This document shows, in pieces, positions 1 through 8,431 of a DNA stretch of 64,000 nucleotides. Source of the stretch: Mesorhizobium onobrychidis (GTDB taxonomy: Bacteria; Pseudomonadota; Alphaproteobacteria; Rhizobiales; Rhizobiaceae); assembly GCF_024707545.1 (NCBI RefSeq), contig NZ_CP062229.1, positions 1,364,001-1,428,000 on the forward strand, read 5' to 3'. Each line of letters opens with the position of its first letter. Within the stretch, counting starts at the first letter, position 1. The position numbers and the translations under genes are program-made. Below the pieces are notes generated by a model that was given only the letters and a program-made list of their open reading frames with translations, was not told the DNA's origin and did not search any database.

Positions 1-722
1 TCCTTTTGCTGCTCGCCAAAGCGCTCGACCACGGTGAAATGGGTGACGGCGTGGCGGGCATCGTCGCGGCCCTCCGGCACCACGGCGCGACGCACGCGGT
101 CGGCGGCGCGGCCGAGCGGCTCGTCGACCGTGCCTGTCGGTCTCGTCGGTATGCCCCAGACCAGCGCCAGGTAGGCGCGTTTGAGATCGCCGGTCAGGCC
201 ATGGTCGGCAAAGGCCTCCGACAATGACTTGTGGGCGCGATCGGTCTTGGCGACGACCATGACGCCGCTGGTCTCCTTGTCAAGGCGGTGGACGATGCCC
301 GGCCGCCGCACACCGCCGATGCCGGAAAGACTGTCGCCGCAATGGTGGATCAGCGCGTTGACCAGCGTGCCGGTCCAGTTGCCGGCGCCGGGATGGACGA
401 CCAGCCCCGGGGGCTTGTTGATGACGATCAATTCATTGTCTTCATAGAGGACGTCGAGCGCGATGTTCTCGCCTTGCGGCTCCGCCGGCTCCGGCTCCGG
501 CATGTCGACCGATACGCGGTCACCGGCCGCCATCTTGCGCTTGGTCTCGTTGACCGGTTGGCCGCCGACCTTGACGGCGCCCTGTCTGATCAGCATCTGC
601 ACCCGGCTGCGCGACATGTCCGGGCCGAGCTTGCCCGCCAGCCATTGGTCGAGGCGCTGGCCGGCCGCATCGGGACCCGCTTCCAGCGCGATCGGTGCAC
701 CGTCTGGCGATCCGCCCTCCAT
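1..722 (-). CDS. rluD: RluA-family 23S rRNA pseudouridine synthase (RluD-like), 3' end outside the window
   Basis: This gene runs leftwards off the window, so only about the first 240 residues are visible. An S4-like RNA-binding segment lies at residues ~15-60 (RLDQWLAGKLGPDMSRSRVQ), followed by the synthase domain, with the block VLYEDNELIVINKPPGLVVH and the catalytic motif HRLDKETSG whose Asp is the nucleophile in this family. The order S4-synthase and the HRLDxxTSG motif fit RluD/RluC, which isomerise uridines in 23S rRNA. I chose the ATG at 720-722; the frame stays open upstream and TTG codons precede it, so the start is uncertain. It is divergent from the small membrane protein gene at 812. 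The exact RluA/C/D assignment is inference; the family is secure. Confidence 0.9.
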   Translation of the reverse strand, partial: MEGGSPDGAPIALEAGPDAAGQRLDQWLAGKLGPDMSRSRVQMLIRQGAVKVGGQPVNETKRKMAAGDRVSVDMPEPEPAEPQGENIALDVLYEDNELIVINKPPGLVVHPGAGNWTGTLVNALIHHCGDSLSGIGGVRRPGIVHRLDKETSGVMVVAKTDRAHKSLSEAFADHGLTGDLKRAYLALVWGIPTRPTGTVDEPLGRAADRVRRAVVPEGRDDARHAVTHFTVVERFGEQQK

Positions 723-773
723 CAATCCATCCCCTGTCAATCCATCCTCTATCAATATGGGGGCCTCTTCGTT

Positions 774-785
774 ATGAGCGCTCAT
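774..785. promoter_or_regulatory. 12-bp perfect palindrome between divergent genes
   Basis: ATGAGCGCTCAT is a perfect palindrome centred between the pseudouridine synthase gene and the divergent gene at 812. Its place suits an operator, but no regulator is known for it and a 12-bp palindrome can arise by chance. Confidence 0.25.
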
Positions 786-811
786 CGAAAATCGTTCCGG
801 AATGTTTTGCC

Positions 812-1207
812 ATGGCTGCTGCCGACGAAGACGAGGAAAAGCCGCTCGACCCCGAAGTTGAAAAAGTGCGCAAGAAGCTCGTCCGCTTCGTCGCCATCAA
901 TCTCGGCCTGCTGTTCCTCGCCCTTATGGTGGTGATCGCGGCCCTTGTCTACAAAACGCGCACAGCGCCGCCGCCAGCGGGCTCGCCGCCCAATAGTCCA
1001 TCCCTGGCCGGCGACATCCAGGTGCCGGCCGGCGAGCCGCTGACCGGCGACATCGTGCTGCCGGTCGGCGCCAAGGTGATGAGCCAGTCACTCTCCGGCA
1101 ACCGCGTCTCCATCGATGCGGAGCTTGCCGACGGCAGCCGCGCCATCTTTGTCTACGACACCACTGAGCGGCGGATCATTGGCCGGTTTTCGATCCGCAA
1201 CAAATGA
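812..1207 (+). CDS. Small membrane-anchored protein of unknown function
   Basis: A 131-residue protein with an acidic/basic N-terminus (MAAADEDEEKPLDPEVEKVR), one strong transmembrane helix at residues ~30-50 (FVAINLGLLFLALMVVIAAL) and a ~75-residue hydrophilic C-terminal domain that, by topology, should lie in the periplasm. The C-terminal part ends in a beta-rich stretch (SRAIFVYDTTERRIIGRFSI). The start ATG at 812 was chosen because the frame upstream runs through non-coding-looking sequence. The stop codon overlaps the start of the next gene in an ATGA, so the two are probably co-translated. I do not recognise the family beyond its occurrence as a short single-pass protein in rhizobia. 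Confidence 0.8.
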   Translation: MAAADEDEEKPLDPEVEKVRKKLVRFVAINLGLLFLALMVVIAALVYKTRTAPPPAGSPPNSPSLAGDIQVPAGEPLTGDIVLPVGAKVMSQSLSGNRVSIDAELADGSRAIFVYDTTERRIIGRFSIRNK

Positions 1208-1611
1208 CTGGTTTCGCCGAAAATCGCCGCGTCGCCACCGTCGCGCTCGTCGTCAGAAACGATGACGAGGCGATCTCCTGGTATGTCGACAGGTTGGGCT
1301 TTTTGCTCACCGAGGACGTCGATCTTGGCGGCGGCAAACGCTGGGTTACGGTGGCGCCGGCGAACGGACAAGGCGCGAGGCTGCTGCTGGCCGAAGCGGC
1401 GGACGATATGCAAGCAAGCAGCATCGGCAACCAGACCGGCGGCCGCGTCTTTTTGTTCCTCGAAACCGACGATTTTGTCCGCGACCACGCGGCAATGCTC
1501 GAAAAGGGCGTCGAATTCCGAGAGGCGCCCCGCCACGAGGCCTATGCCACTGTGGCGGTTTTCGCCGATCTCCACGGAAATCTCTGGGACCTGATCGAAC
1601 CAAAACGATAG
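1204..1611 (+). CDS. VOC superfamily (glyoxalase/bleomycin-resistance-like) protein
   Basis: A 135-residue single-unit VOC protein. The N-terminal half has the usual strand-helix pattern (VATVALVVRNDDEAISWYVD, then RLGFLLTED), and the C-terminal strand ends with the typical FADLHGNLWDLIEP, where the terminal Asp-Leu-Ile-Glu carries the metal-ligand Glu seen in glyoxalase-I-like proteins. Such proteins act on small electrophiles or are metal-binding resistance proteins; the substrate cannot be told from sequence. It starts within the stop codon of the preceding membrane-protein gene (ATGA overlap), implying translational coupling. tRNA-Glu follows about 90 bases later. Confidence 0.88.
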   Translation: MTGFAENRRVATVALVVRNDDEAISWYVDRLGFLLTEDVDLGGGKRWVTVAPANGQGARLLLAEAADDMQASSIGNQTGGRVFLFLETDDFVRDHAAMLEKGVEFREAPRHEAYATVAVFADLHGNLWDLIEPKR

Positions 1612-1701
1612 GATTGCAACGGATATTTTCCCGGCACCATCGACTGTCCGAAGCCCAGTTGCTTTTTCCCAGCCGTCAGCCTATATCGCCGGTTCTTGAA
1701 C

Positions 1702-1776
1702 GCGCCCATCGTCTAGCGGTCAGGACACCGCCCTCTCACGGCGGGAACAGGGGTTCGATTCCCCTTGGGCGTACCA
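1702..1776 (+). tRNA. tRNA-Glu (anticodon CTC)
   Basis: A full cloverleaf is visible: acceptor GCGCCCA pairs with TGGGCGT (the terminal pair is G-U), the anticodon arm is CCGCC-CTCTCAC-GGCGG giving anticodon CTC, and the T arm is AGGGG-TTCGATT-CCCCT. The discriminator is A and CCA is encoded. The sequence downstream is more AT-rich, so this could be an integration site, but no direct repeat of the tRNA 3' end was found in the window. Confidence 0.97.
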
Positions 1777-1947
1777 CTTAACTTACTGAAATAATTATAT
1801 AATTTTTCGAGATGGTCACGGACCGTTTCGATGGAACAAATATCCAACCAAATATATAAATCGAGCGTGGCGCGCAGCTTTGATAGGGAATCAGGCCGAT
1901 CCCAAGTCAACAGCCACTTTGGGTGGAAAGCGGAACATCAAGTCCGT

Positions 1948-2331
1948 TCATCCCGGAATGGGGGTACGAAATCCGTGCATATCACAAAGTGTTTTCGCGA
2001 TGTCATCGACCTTTGGATTTTTATCCAAGGCCATTATCTGCATGGTTCCGTTGCGATTTTCGGCGAAAAATAGAACCGCCGACGAAAAAATTCCTCCGTC
2101 CGTTAACCCGCAGAGATAAATGGTGCCGCTTTCTCCAATACGAGCTTGGGCGATCCATACGATCGGACTAGCCTCGATCACGAGGTGCCGTTGGATAGCG
2201 AGCTTCAACGGAGGCAGATCATCCAAGGTGGTAGGGTGCGGCGTCGTGTGTTCTGCCGCATAGGTTGGCAAAGCGGACCCCGAGCATGCCACGACAACGA
2301 CCGTTACTGGGAGTAAAGAAAGACGCATCAT
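1948..2331 (-). CDS. Secreted protein of unknown function
   Basis: A 127-residue protein with a clear signal peptide: hydrophobic core LLPVTVVVVACSGSALPTYA and likely cleavage after TYAAE around residue 26. The mature part has no motif I recognise; it contains two or three beta-rich segments (HLVIEASPIVWIAQARIG, GTIYLCGLTDGGIFSSAVLF) and three cysteines including one in the signal. Two adjacent ATG codons begin the frame; the first is used. It lies in the more AT-rich accessory stretch after tRNA-Glu, convergent to the tRNA and divergent from the RAMA-like gene. The coding call rests on the signal peptide and the uninterrupted frame. Confidence 0.6.
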   Translation of the reverse strand: MMRLSLLPVTVVVVACSGSALPTYAAEHTTPHPTTLDDLPPLKLAIQRHLVIEASPIVWIAQARIGESGTIYLCGLTDGGIFSSAVLFFAENRNGTMQIMALDKNPKVDDIAKTLCDMHGFRTPIPG

Positions 2332-2656
2332 TAGCCACCAGTACCTTGCAAAGGAGGAGCTCCCTCAGCCTGAAGACGGATGCACCGAGCGTAGCACATG
2401 CCTCCCCTGCCGCTATTCCCACCACACACGTTTGCAGGAGCATGGCCGCGATGCGCAACCCGCGCGGACATTCCACGCACATCGCCGATAACCCTGACAT
2501 TTGCCTTGACCGTCTATTGTTTGCGTCAATGTTGCTACGGCGGCTAGAGGATGCGGGCCGACGGTAGCTGCGGTCTAGCGTTATGCTACGCAAAGTCACT
2601 ATTGAATACTATAATCGCCTGCGACAGAATTGGAGCGTCTTAATCGGAGATGGCCC
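2332..2656. other. Intergenic stretch without a recognisable gene
   Basis: The space between the divergent secreted-protein gene and the RAMA-like gene. Frames here are short, compositionally poor and show no family resemblance. It probably holds the promoters of both neighbours, but I could not pick out a convincing -35/-10 pair. Confidence 0.4.
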
Positions 2657-3145
2657 ATGGAATATGTGTCGATCCCATTCCCGCGCGATCTCTACAATCT
2701 CATCGTCCTGCGATCCGGTGGGAAGCTGGACCCTGCGAACCTTGCCACAGAACAGGTGGAACAGTTCATCGAGCGAACCCGCGACGAGGCCCTTGTCTGG
2801 ACTGAGCAGGGCGTCGCCCAGTTTGCGAAAGAGGAGGCCGAGAAGAGCCAGGACTTCGGCGACCCGTCACGCGGCCATCAGTGGAGCTTCGTCTTTCTGC
2901 CTAATGGCACCGAGCTCCGTATGAAGTACCTAGGCAAAAAGCAGTATGCCACGATCAAGTCAGAAAACGTCGTTAGCGGCACGACCATCTTCTCTTCGGT
3001 ATCGCAATGGGTCAGAAGCGTCGCGCGCGGCACCTCGAGGAACGCATGGCATGACGTCTGGATCCGTTTTCCAACAGAGACCGAGTTCCGCTACAGCGAC
3101 ACCGTCAGGGAAGCGAAGCGGAAGGACCTTATCCGGAAGTTTTAG
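2657..3145 (+). CDS. Stand-alone protein with a RAMA-like domain
   Basis: A 162-residue protein (start ATG at 2657; the frame is open further upstream to 2630). Residues ~75-150 resemble the RAMA domain, found with restriction and DNA-methylation systems: a strand pair around LPNGTELRMKYLGKKQYATI, a middle strand with a Ser/Phe-Ser-Ser-Val turn (TTIFSSVSQWVRSVA), then GTSRNAWHDVWI, matching the family's G-x-x-x-N-x-W-x-x-W ending. The N-terminal ~70 residues (MEYVSIPFPRDLYNLIVLRS) are helical and unfamiliar. No methylase or nuclease gene adjoins it. Function is inferred only from the fold: recognition of modified DNA is the proposed role of RAMA domains. It sits in the accessory segment next to tRNA-Glu. 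Confidence 0.7.
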   Translation: MEYVSIPFPRDLYNLIVLRSGGKLDPANLATEQVEQFIERTRDEALVWTEQGVAQFAKEEAEKSQDFGDPSRGHQWSFVFLPNGTELRMKYLGKKQYATIKSENVVSGTTIFSSVSQWVRSVARGTSRNAWHDVWIRFPTETEFRYSDTVREAKRKDLIRKF

Positions 3146-3255
3146 AGCCTGCTTATATCCTGTACCTCAGCGCCCGAACTTGAATTCAACGTTGCTGGCG
3201 TGGATACGGCGCTTCTGGCGCAGCGCCGCCGATTGAATTAGCATTGCGTCATGAA

Positions 3256-3276
3256 CCTTGCGCCAAAGGCGCAAGG
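3256..3276. repeat. Perfect 9-bp hairpin
   Basis: CCTTGCGCC, loop AAA, GGCGCAAGG. There is no T-tract, so it is not a standard terminator. It lies in the leader region before the VOC gene at 3373 and might affect transcript stability. Confidence 0.4.
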
Positions 3277-3372
3277 TGGCGCCCGCGCGGTCGGCGCCAT
3301 GGAAAGCGTCAATTGCAGCGAATGCGGGTCCGACTCGTCCAGAAGAGGCGAGGGGATCGAAGGGAGGAACCG

Positions 3373-3954
3373 ATGCAGAAATTGCAATCGCAGGGCGTCC
3401 ATCATATCACGCTGGTCGGCGCCGGGCGCCAGACTTCGATCGACTTCTGGGAAGGCGTGCTTGGCATGCCTTTCATCTTCGAGCAGCCCAACCTCGACAA
3501 GGCCAGCGAAAGCCACCTCTATTTCGATCCGGGCGACGGCCGGCTGATCACCATCTTCACCGACGAGAGCCGCACGCCGGTCATGCGGCGCACGCCGACA
3601 GATGCGGGCTGCGTCCATCACATCGCCTTTGCGGTGTCGCGCGTCACCTTCCTGCAGGCGGTCGCCCGGCTCGACGAGCGCGCCATCAAGCACAGCGGCG
3701 TTAAGGATCGCGGCTTTATGGATTCGATCTATTTCGAGGATCCGCTCGGCCTGCTGATCGAACTCGCTTCCTACCGTTTCGAGCCGCCGGCGGGCTTCAC
3801 CCATGCCGACGTGCTGATGCAAGCGCACAAGCTTCGCGTCTCGCGCGGCGACTACGCAATCGCCGAAGTGCATCTTGCTGACGCAATTCAGGCGCTGGTC
3901 GAGCGCTCCCGCGCGACTTTGTCGGAGGACCGCGCGCCGAAAAATCCATACTGA
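3373..3954 (+). CDS. VOC-family metalloenzyme (ring-cleaving-dioxygenase-like)
   Basis: A 193-residue VOC protein. The first motif is GVHHITLVGAGRQTSIDFW, where the second His is the usual first metal ligand; the second module has CVHHIAFAV with another His, and the last strand ends YFEDPLGLLIELAS with the ligand Glu. This H/H/E pattern indicates an active metal site, as in extradiol dioxygenases and glyoxalases. The ATG at 3373 was chosen because AGGGAGGAAC precedes it by a suitable distance. A ~45-residue C-terminal tail follows the domain. It is followed after 28 bases by the glutathione-S-transferase gene, probably as one operon concerned with electrophile handling. Confidence 0.88.
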   Translation: MQKLQSQGVHHITLVGAGRQTSIDFWEGVLGMPFIFEQPNLDKASESHLYFDPGDGRLITIFTDESRTPVMRRTPTDAGCVHHIAFAVSRVTFLQAVARLDERAIKHSGVKDRGFMDSIYFEDPLGLLIELASYRFEPPAGFTHADVLMQAHKLRVSRGDYAIAEVHLADAIQALVERSRATLSEDRAPKNPY

Positions 3955-3982
3955 CGACAGCCAACCCCGAGGGAGGACCACA

Positions 3983-4873
3983 ATGGCCAAGACGACAACG
4001 AAGAGTGCGAAGAAGCCGGCCGCCAAGGCCGCCACGAAACCGGCTGCCAAGGCCGCGACAAAGCCTGCCGCCAGCGCGTCCAAAGCTTCCGCCAAGTCGA
4101 CAGTGAAAGCCGCCACAAAACCTGCGGGCAAGGCCTCCGCGAAGTCCGCGCGAAAGGCCGTAGCGAAGTCAGCGAAAAAACCGGCGCTGACGCTCAGCAT
4201 GCTGAAGCCGAGCGTCAACAATATGAGCGTACGGGTGTTTGCGCGCGCGGCCGGGCTCGACCATTCCGAGACCGACGTATGGGGCCACACGCGCTCGCCC
4301 GAATATATGGCGCGAAACCCAGCCCATCTGACGCCGATGATCGAGGATAAGGGCCTGCCGCGAGGCGTCTTGTGGGAAAGCTGCGCCATCATGCAGTATC
4401 TCGCCAACAAGCATGGGCTGGAGAAATTATATCCCAAGGCGCCCGCCAAGCGGGCAATGATCGACAGCGCCATGTTCTACCTGATCGGAACGCTCTACCC
4501 CTATGTGGCGCGCGCCACCTATCCTGCGCTGAACTTCCCGCAATATGCCGGCGAGGTCGGTCACAGCGACGCCCATCCCGACAGGAAATCGGAAGCCCAG
4601 AAGGCCGCGGCGGCCGCGATTGCCGAACCGCTGGAGGTCTTTCACAGCTTCTTCAGGAACGGCAAGCCGTTCATCGGCGGCAAGAACCCATCGATCGCCG
4701 ACATCCGCCTGGCGGCGACGCTCGAATTCCTCGCCGTCATCGACTACGCGCTGCCGCAATGGGCAAAGGAGTACATGGCGGCGATCGAGAAAAAGCTCGG
4801 CAAGGCCTATGCCGAGCCGGCCGCCGACGTGCGCGGCTATATCGCCTATGTGAAGTCGCAGGCTGCGGCGTGA
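3983..4873 (+). CDS. Glutathione S-transferase family protein with Lys/Ala-rich histone-H1-like N-terminus
   Basis: A 296-residue protein. Residues 1-~67 are a low-complexity run of Lys, Ala, Thr and Ser with repeats of the type AATKPAAK and SAKKPA, as in histone H1 or AlgP-like tails. From ~68 a GST fold begins: thioredoxin-like N-domain (LSMLKPSVNNMSVRVFARAA, then NPAHLTPMIEDKG and the ES-CAIMQYLANK segment that in GSTs contacts glutathione), and an all-helical C-domain containing GKPFIGGKNPSIADIRLAA, the conserved N-capping box. GSTs conjugate glutathione to electrophiles. The tail should bind nucleic acid or another polyanion, which would be unusual for a GST. The ATG at 3983 is preceded by GAGGGAGGA. 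It likely shares an operon with the VOC gene upstream. Confidence 0.88.
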   Translation: MAKTTTKSAKKPAAKAATKPAAKAATKPAASASKASAKSTVKAATKPAGKASAKSARKAVAKSAKKPALTLSMLKPSVNNMSVRVFARAAGLDHSETDVWGHTRSPEYMARNPAHLTPMIEDKGLPRGVLWESCAIMQYLANKHGLEKLYPKAPAKRAMIDSAMFYLIGTLYPYVARATYPALNFPQYAGEVGHSDAHPDRKSEAQKAAAAAIAEPLEVFHSFFRNGKPFIGGKNPSIADIRLAATLEFLAVIDYALPQWAKEYMAAIEKKLGKAYAEPAADVRGYIAYVKSQAAA

Positions 4874-4959
4874 GGCTTTCGCTCCCCGGTTGACTTCCCA
4901 GGCCGACTTAAACCGAGGCCGAAGGCCCGCCGCGGCGTGATTGATGTTGCGCTTGTCGT

Positions 4960-5844
4960 TCAGGGACCGAACATCACAAGCTCGGTGAACGTCAGATCTC
5001 CAAGCGAGGGTGGTCTGGGACCCCTAAAGTATTTCAGGCCCCTGTTGGGGCGGTACCACCCGAACAGGCCTGCAATCGGCTCCTTGGCGTCGACGACGCA
5101 AAGCAGGATGCCGCTTCGCAGGAGAAAGCGCCCCATGGCAGCGGCGCACCGGCTCAAATCCGCGAGAGAGCGGCAATAGACGACCTGATAGGATGGGATA
5201 AGACCGCGCAATATTCGGCGCGGCATCAACACGAAAGGAAACGCCACTCCGTCGCAAATGCAAATCAACGACAGGCAGCCCAGCGCGGCGTGTTCCGAGA
5301 GTATGTATCTCTCACTGTCGGGCAGCATCGCCATTTCCGCAAGATCGGGACGAGCTTCGAGCACACGACATGACCGCTGCACCGAGCTAAAAGCCGGCAA
5401 GAAGGCAAATTGTCCGCTGGAAAAGAGGCGAAAGCCGAGCGCCAAGTTGTGCTTTAATGTCGCGGGCGCCGGCGAAACGTTCGTGTAGGTCACGTCTCTT
5501 TGCTTGAGAACCGCCGCAATCAGCTTGATGGCATAGGGGCGGAATTCTGCGTCGACGGACCAGCTTGAAAGGTTGCAGCGGGTCTCGTCGCCTTCCTGCC
5601 GGCGATAACGGGTATAAAGGGTCAGCACAACGCCGACGATCCGACCAGCCTTCTCCAAAGCAAAGCCGTATTTTTGGAATTCGGCGACGGCAGGCCGCTG
5701 CGACAAACGGGTCAGCGCCTGTATCCAGTAACGCCGGTCACGCTCCGGAAAGCCCCTGCACAGGCAGTCGACCACTCCTTCCCAATCAGCTTCACGAATT
5801 GGTCGACAGCGAACGTCCGGTGGGAGAGCGCCAAGTACGGCCAT
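4960..5844 (-). CDS. GNAT-like acyltransferase, family uncertain
   Basis: A 294-residue protein. The N-terminal part looks like an acetyltransferase module (VRCRPIREADWEGVVDCLCR, followed by the strand VGVVLTLYTRY), a pattern seen in rhizobial proteins with a fused second GNAT-like half. The second half ends LFGWYRPNRGLKYFRGPRPP. The classical acetyl-CoA loop is not obvious, so activity is not certain. I chose the ATG at 5844, which has GGAAG eight bases before it; a TTG at 5865 would add seven residues. It stands alone, transcribed leftwards towards the GST gene. GC content around its start is lower than in the neighbours, consistent with an accessory origin. Confidence 0.7.
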   Translation of the reverse strand: MAVLGALPPDVRCRPIREADWEGVVDCLCRGFPERDRRYWIQALTRLSQRPAVAEFQKYGFALEKAGRIVGVVLTLYTRYRRQEGDETRCNLSSWSVDAEFRPYAIKLIAAVLKQRDVTYTNVSPAPATLKHNLALGFRLFSSGQFAFLPAFSSVQRSCRVLEARPDLAEMAMLPDSERYILSEHAALGCLSLICICDGVAFPFVLMPRRILRGLIPSYQVVYCRSLADLSRCAAAMGRFLLRSGILLCVVDAKEPIAGLFGWYRPNRGLKYFRGPRPPSLGDLTFTELVMFGP

Positions 5845-6257
5845 AAATCGACTTCCGGAATACAATATTTACTTAGATATGCCACACGCCAACATGTTGG
5901 TGCACATCGATTAATAGTCCGTGCCGCTTTTAAAAACGACTTTCCGCATTCCTCACGAAAACACAGATCGGATTGGCCAAGACGCATCGACGGGCTTCTT
6001 CCCGTCAGCTAAGGAATCGTTAACCAAAGCCCTGTCTACTGATCGGCAATTCACCTCCAACCCGTGACCACGGATGTACTGGCGCGGTCGAGGTGGAAAG
6101 GAAAGGTCGGCCATGTGCCCGCCTTTTGCTTTCAAGGGATATTGTTCCCGGGAAACTGCGGCCTGACTTCGCAATTGTCGTCGGGCATCTAGCCTTTGCA
6201 AAACATCAGGGTGGCGTCATCTCAAGCGATTGGATCCGAATCCCGGTTCACGAGATG
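5845..6257. other. Intergenic stretch, no supported gene
   Basis: About 410 bases between two leftward genes. It is AT-rich near 5850-5960. One leftward frame could encode ~53 residues (from ~6114), but its codon use and composition are poor and it resembles nothing I know, so I leave it out. Confidence 0.4.
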
Positions 6258-6494
6258 TCAGTGTTGCCCGCGTCTCGCATTGACATGGCGTGCCAATTCC
6301 GGCGTCTCAAAGACGTAGTCGTTCCACGCCGATTCCGGAATCTGACCGGCCAGATAGCATTCCAGCAAAAGACTTTGCTCAGGACTGAGAGGTCCCGGCG
6401 CGCGCTCATGATCCAGTCTCAGCGAGTGAAACAGATTTCTGGGCGAGTGAAACAGATTTCTGGTCAGGTCCGAGACGGTAAAGTGAATCGCCAT
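6258..6494 (-). CDS. Small protein of unknown function with an internal heptapeptide duplication
   Basis: A 78-residue protein; AAGGAGA sits at the correct distance before the ATG at 6494, which supports it as real. The N-terminal part contains two consecutive copies of the heptapeptide RNLFHSP/RNLFHSL, caused by a perfect 21-bp tandem duplication. The C-terminal part (SPEQSLLLECYLAGQIPESA, then ELARHV) is helical and may be the conserved portion. No catalytic motif is visible. It is an isolated accessory gene upstream of the IS630 element. Confidence 0.6.
   Translation of the reverse strand: MAIHFTVSDLTRNLFHSPRNLFHSLRLDHERAPGPLSPEQSLLLECYLAGQIPESAWNDYVFETPELARHVNARRGQH
6422..6463. repeat. 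Perfect 21-bp tandem duplication
   Basis: The 21-bp unit starting GCGAGTGAAACAG occurs twice head to tail at 6422-6442 and 6443-6463. It keeps the reading frame of the small gene at 6258-6494 and duplicates seven residues. Confidence 0.95.
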
Positions 6495-6783
6495 TTGCGG
6501 TCTCCTTTGACTATCCACCGCATGACCTCAATATCGGGATCGATCGTTGCTACGCTGCCCTTCGGTTGGGATAGGCCCATGCGCCAAATCAAACGGCACA
6601 GCGTACTGCATCCAAACGGACGCCAGGCGCCGTAATGGCCGTTAACGCCGCAAGCAGCACAAGGTTTCAGCGTGGAGTTGGCGGTAACGCCGAATTGATC
6701 GTGGTCGCCGGATCGATCGAGCAGCCCGAAACCCACCGTTTGAGGACGGATATTTTGGCTGCCGTCGTTTGAATGCCGGCCGG

Positions 6784-7146
6784 CTATTCGCAGACCATGC
6801 GGACCCGTTTTCCGGGTTGGCTGACGTTCCTGCAGGTGAGCGGTTTTGCCGGTTCGGATGACGGCGTCGGCGGAGCTTTGGAAATCCTGGTGATTTGCCT
6901 TCTCGGCGCCACGGGGGCGTTGATTCTGCGGGCCGCCGCGCCGTTCGGCGTTTCGGGCGCCGCAGGAAAGACATCGGTCTGCAGCAGCTGCGGCTGTTCG
7001 GCTTGCGCCTGCTGCGGCGGCCTGTCCCAGAACCGCCGGACATCGAGCGGCCTTGGAATGACGACGGTACCGTCGTAGCTGCGCGAGCAGCCGCTCCCCA
7101 ACAGCAGCATCGGGCACAGCAAAAAAGGCAGGATCCGTCCCAACAT
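6784..7146 (-). CDS. Small lipoprotein
   Basis: A 120-residue protein with a lipoprotein signal peptide: MLGRILPFLLCPMLLLGSGC, where LGSGC is the lipobox and Cys20 the modified residue. The mature part is Pro/Ala/Gln-rich and probably unstructured (FWDRPPQQAQAEQPQLLQTD), ending in a short segment with two cysteines (LTCRNV...RVRMVCE) that could form a disulfide. The ATG at 7146 is preceded by AAGGGTG. I do not know its function; it would sit in the inner face of the outer membrane or on the inner membrane. The IS630 copy lies 150 bases upstream, so the promoter region may have been affected. Confidence 0.7.
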   Translation of the reverse strand: MLGRILPFLLCPMLLLGSGCSRSYDGTVVIPRPLDVRRFWDRPPQQAQAEQPQLLQTDVFPAAPETPNGAAARRINAPVAPRRQITRISKAPPTPSSEPAKPLTCRNVSQPGKRVRMVCE

Positions 7147-7296
7147 CGGCAACACCCTTGCGGGATTTATAACGCGGCTTCGGCTCTGCCGACAACCGTC
7201 GGAATACACCGCGGGCAAGGCTAGCGCATGACCCGGAGAATCGGAATCGATTTCGCTGGGGATCATGCGCAAAATCAAAGTGCCGCAATGTCCCTA

Positions 7297-8431
7297 GTGT
7301 TCCGTCTCTAACGAAAGGATTCCCTTTAGCTCTCTGATGTGCGAGTCAGAGGGCATGTCAACTGAATCGGGCATCCGGTTGTCTCCTGAGGATCGGGCGA
7401 CGCTGGAAGGTTGGGTGGCGGACCGCAACTCGCCACAGAAATGGGTTTGGCGGGCGCGGATCGTGCTGATGTGGGCGGACGGCGACGGCGTCACCGCGAT
7501 TGTACGGGCGACCGGCAAAACCAAGCGAACCGCCTATCGCTGGCGTGATCGTTACGTTGCGTGCGGCATTGAGGGGCTGAAGCGGGATGCCAGCCGGCCG
7601 AGCCGCAAGCCGCCGCTTTCGGCCGAGGTGATCAAGCGTGTGGTGGATATGACGCTGCATCAGAAGCCGCCGGCGAGCACCCATTGGTCGGTGCGCAAGC
7701 TCGCCAAGGTGGTGGGGCTCAGCCCGTCGAGCGTGCAGCGCATCTGGGCAGCGCACGGGCTGAAGCCGCATCTGATCAAAAAATTCAAGCTGTCCAATGA
7801 CAAGGCGTTCGTCGAGAAGGTCCAGGACGTCGTCGGCCTTTATCTCAACCCGCCGGACAAAGCCCTGGTGCTTTGCGTCGACGAGAAGAGCCAAATCCAG
7901 GCGCTCGACCGCACGCAGCCGGGGCTGCCCATCAAGAAGGGGCGGGCCGGCACGATGACCCATGACTACAAGCGCAACGGCACCACGACACTGTTTGCCG
8001 CCCTCGACGTGGCCACCGGCAAGGTCATCGGCGAATGCATGCCGCGACACCGCCACCAGGAGTTCCTGCGCTTCCTGCGCACGATCGATCGCAACACGCC
8101 CAAGCACTTCGCCCTGGATTTGGTGGTCGACAACTACGCCACCCACAAGCATCCCAAGGTCAAAGCCTGGCTTGCCCGGCATAAGCGCTTCCGCCTCCAC
8201 TTCACGCCGACCTCTGGCTCCTGGCTGAACCAGGTCGAGCGCTTCTTCGGGCTCATCACCGACGACGCCATCCGCCGCGGCGTCTTCCGCAGCGTGACCG
8301 ACCTGACGATCGCGATCGAGGCCTACCTGGAGCATCACAATGCCGACCCCAAACCCTTCATCTGGGCCGCCAAGGCTGCTGACATCCTTGAAAAGGTCGC
8401 ACGAGGGCGTCGAGTGTTAGAGTCACAACAC
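7297..8431 (+). mobile_element. IS630-family insertion sequence, intact
   Basis: A 1,135-bp element flanked by TA on both sides (7295-7296 and 8432-8433), as expected from IS630/Tc1-mariner target duplication. Terminal inverted repeats start GTGTTCCGTCTCTAAC on the left and GTGTTGTGACTCTAAC on the right (read inwards), 13 of 16 identical. It carries one transposase gene that fills nearly the whole element. The intact frame and ends suggest recent or still possible mobility. Confidence 0.9.

Noticed and set aside
1702..3372. Integrated element at tRNA-Glu with a second attachment site
   Set aside because: I looked for a repeat of the tRNA 3' end downstream and saw none, and there is no integrase gene.
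3238..4473. A 411-codon minus-strand frame opposite the VOC and GST genes
   Set aside because: Its repeats mirror the Lys/Ala-rich GST tail; no start signal or domain.
5953..6114. Possible ~53-residue leftward gene
   Set aside because: Weak ribosome site, no conserved pattern, and it overlaps no transcription signal.
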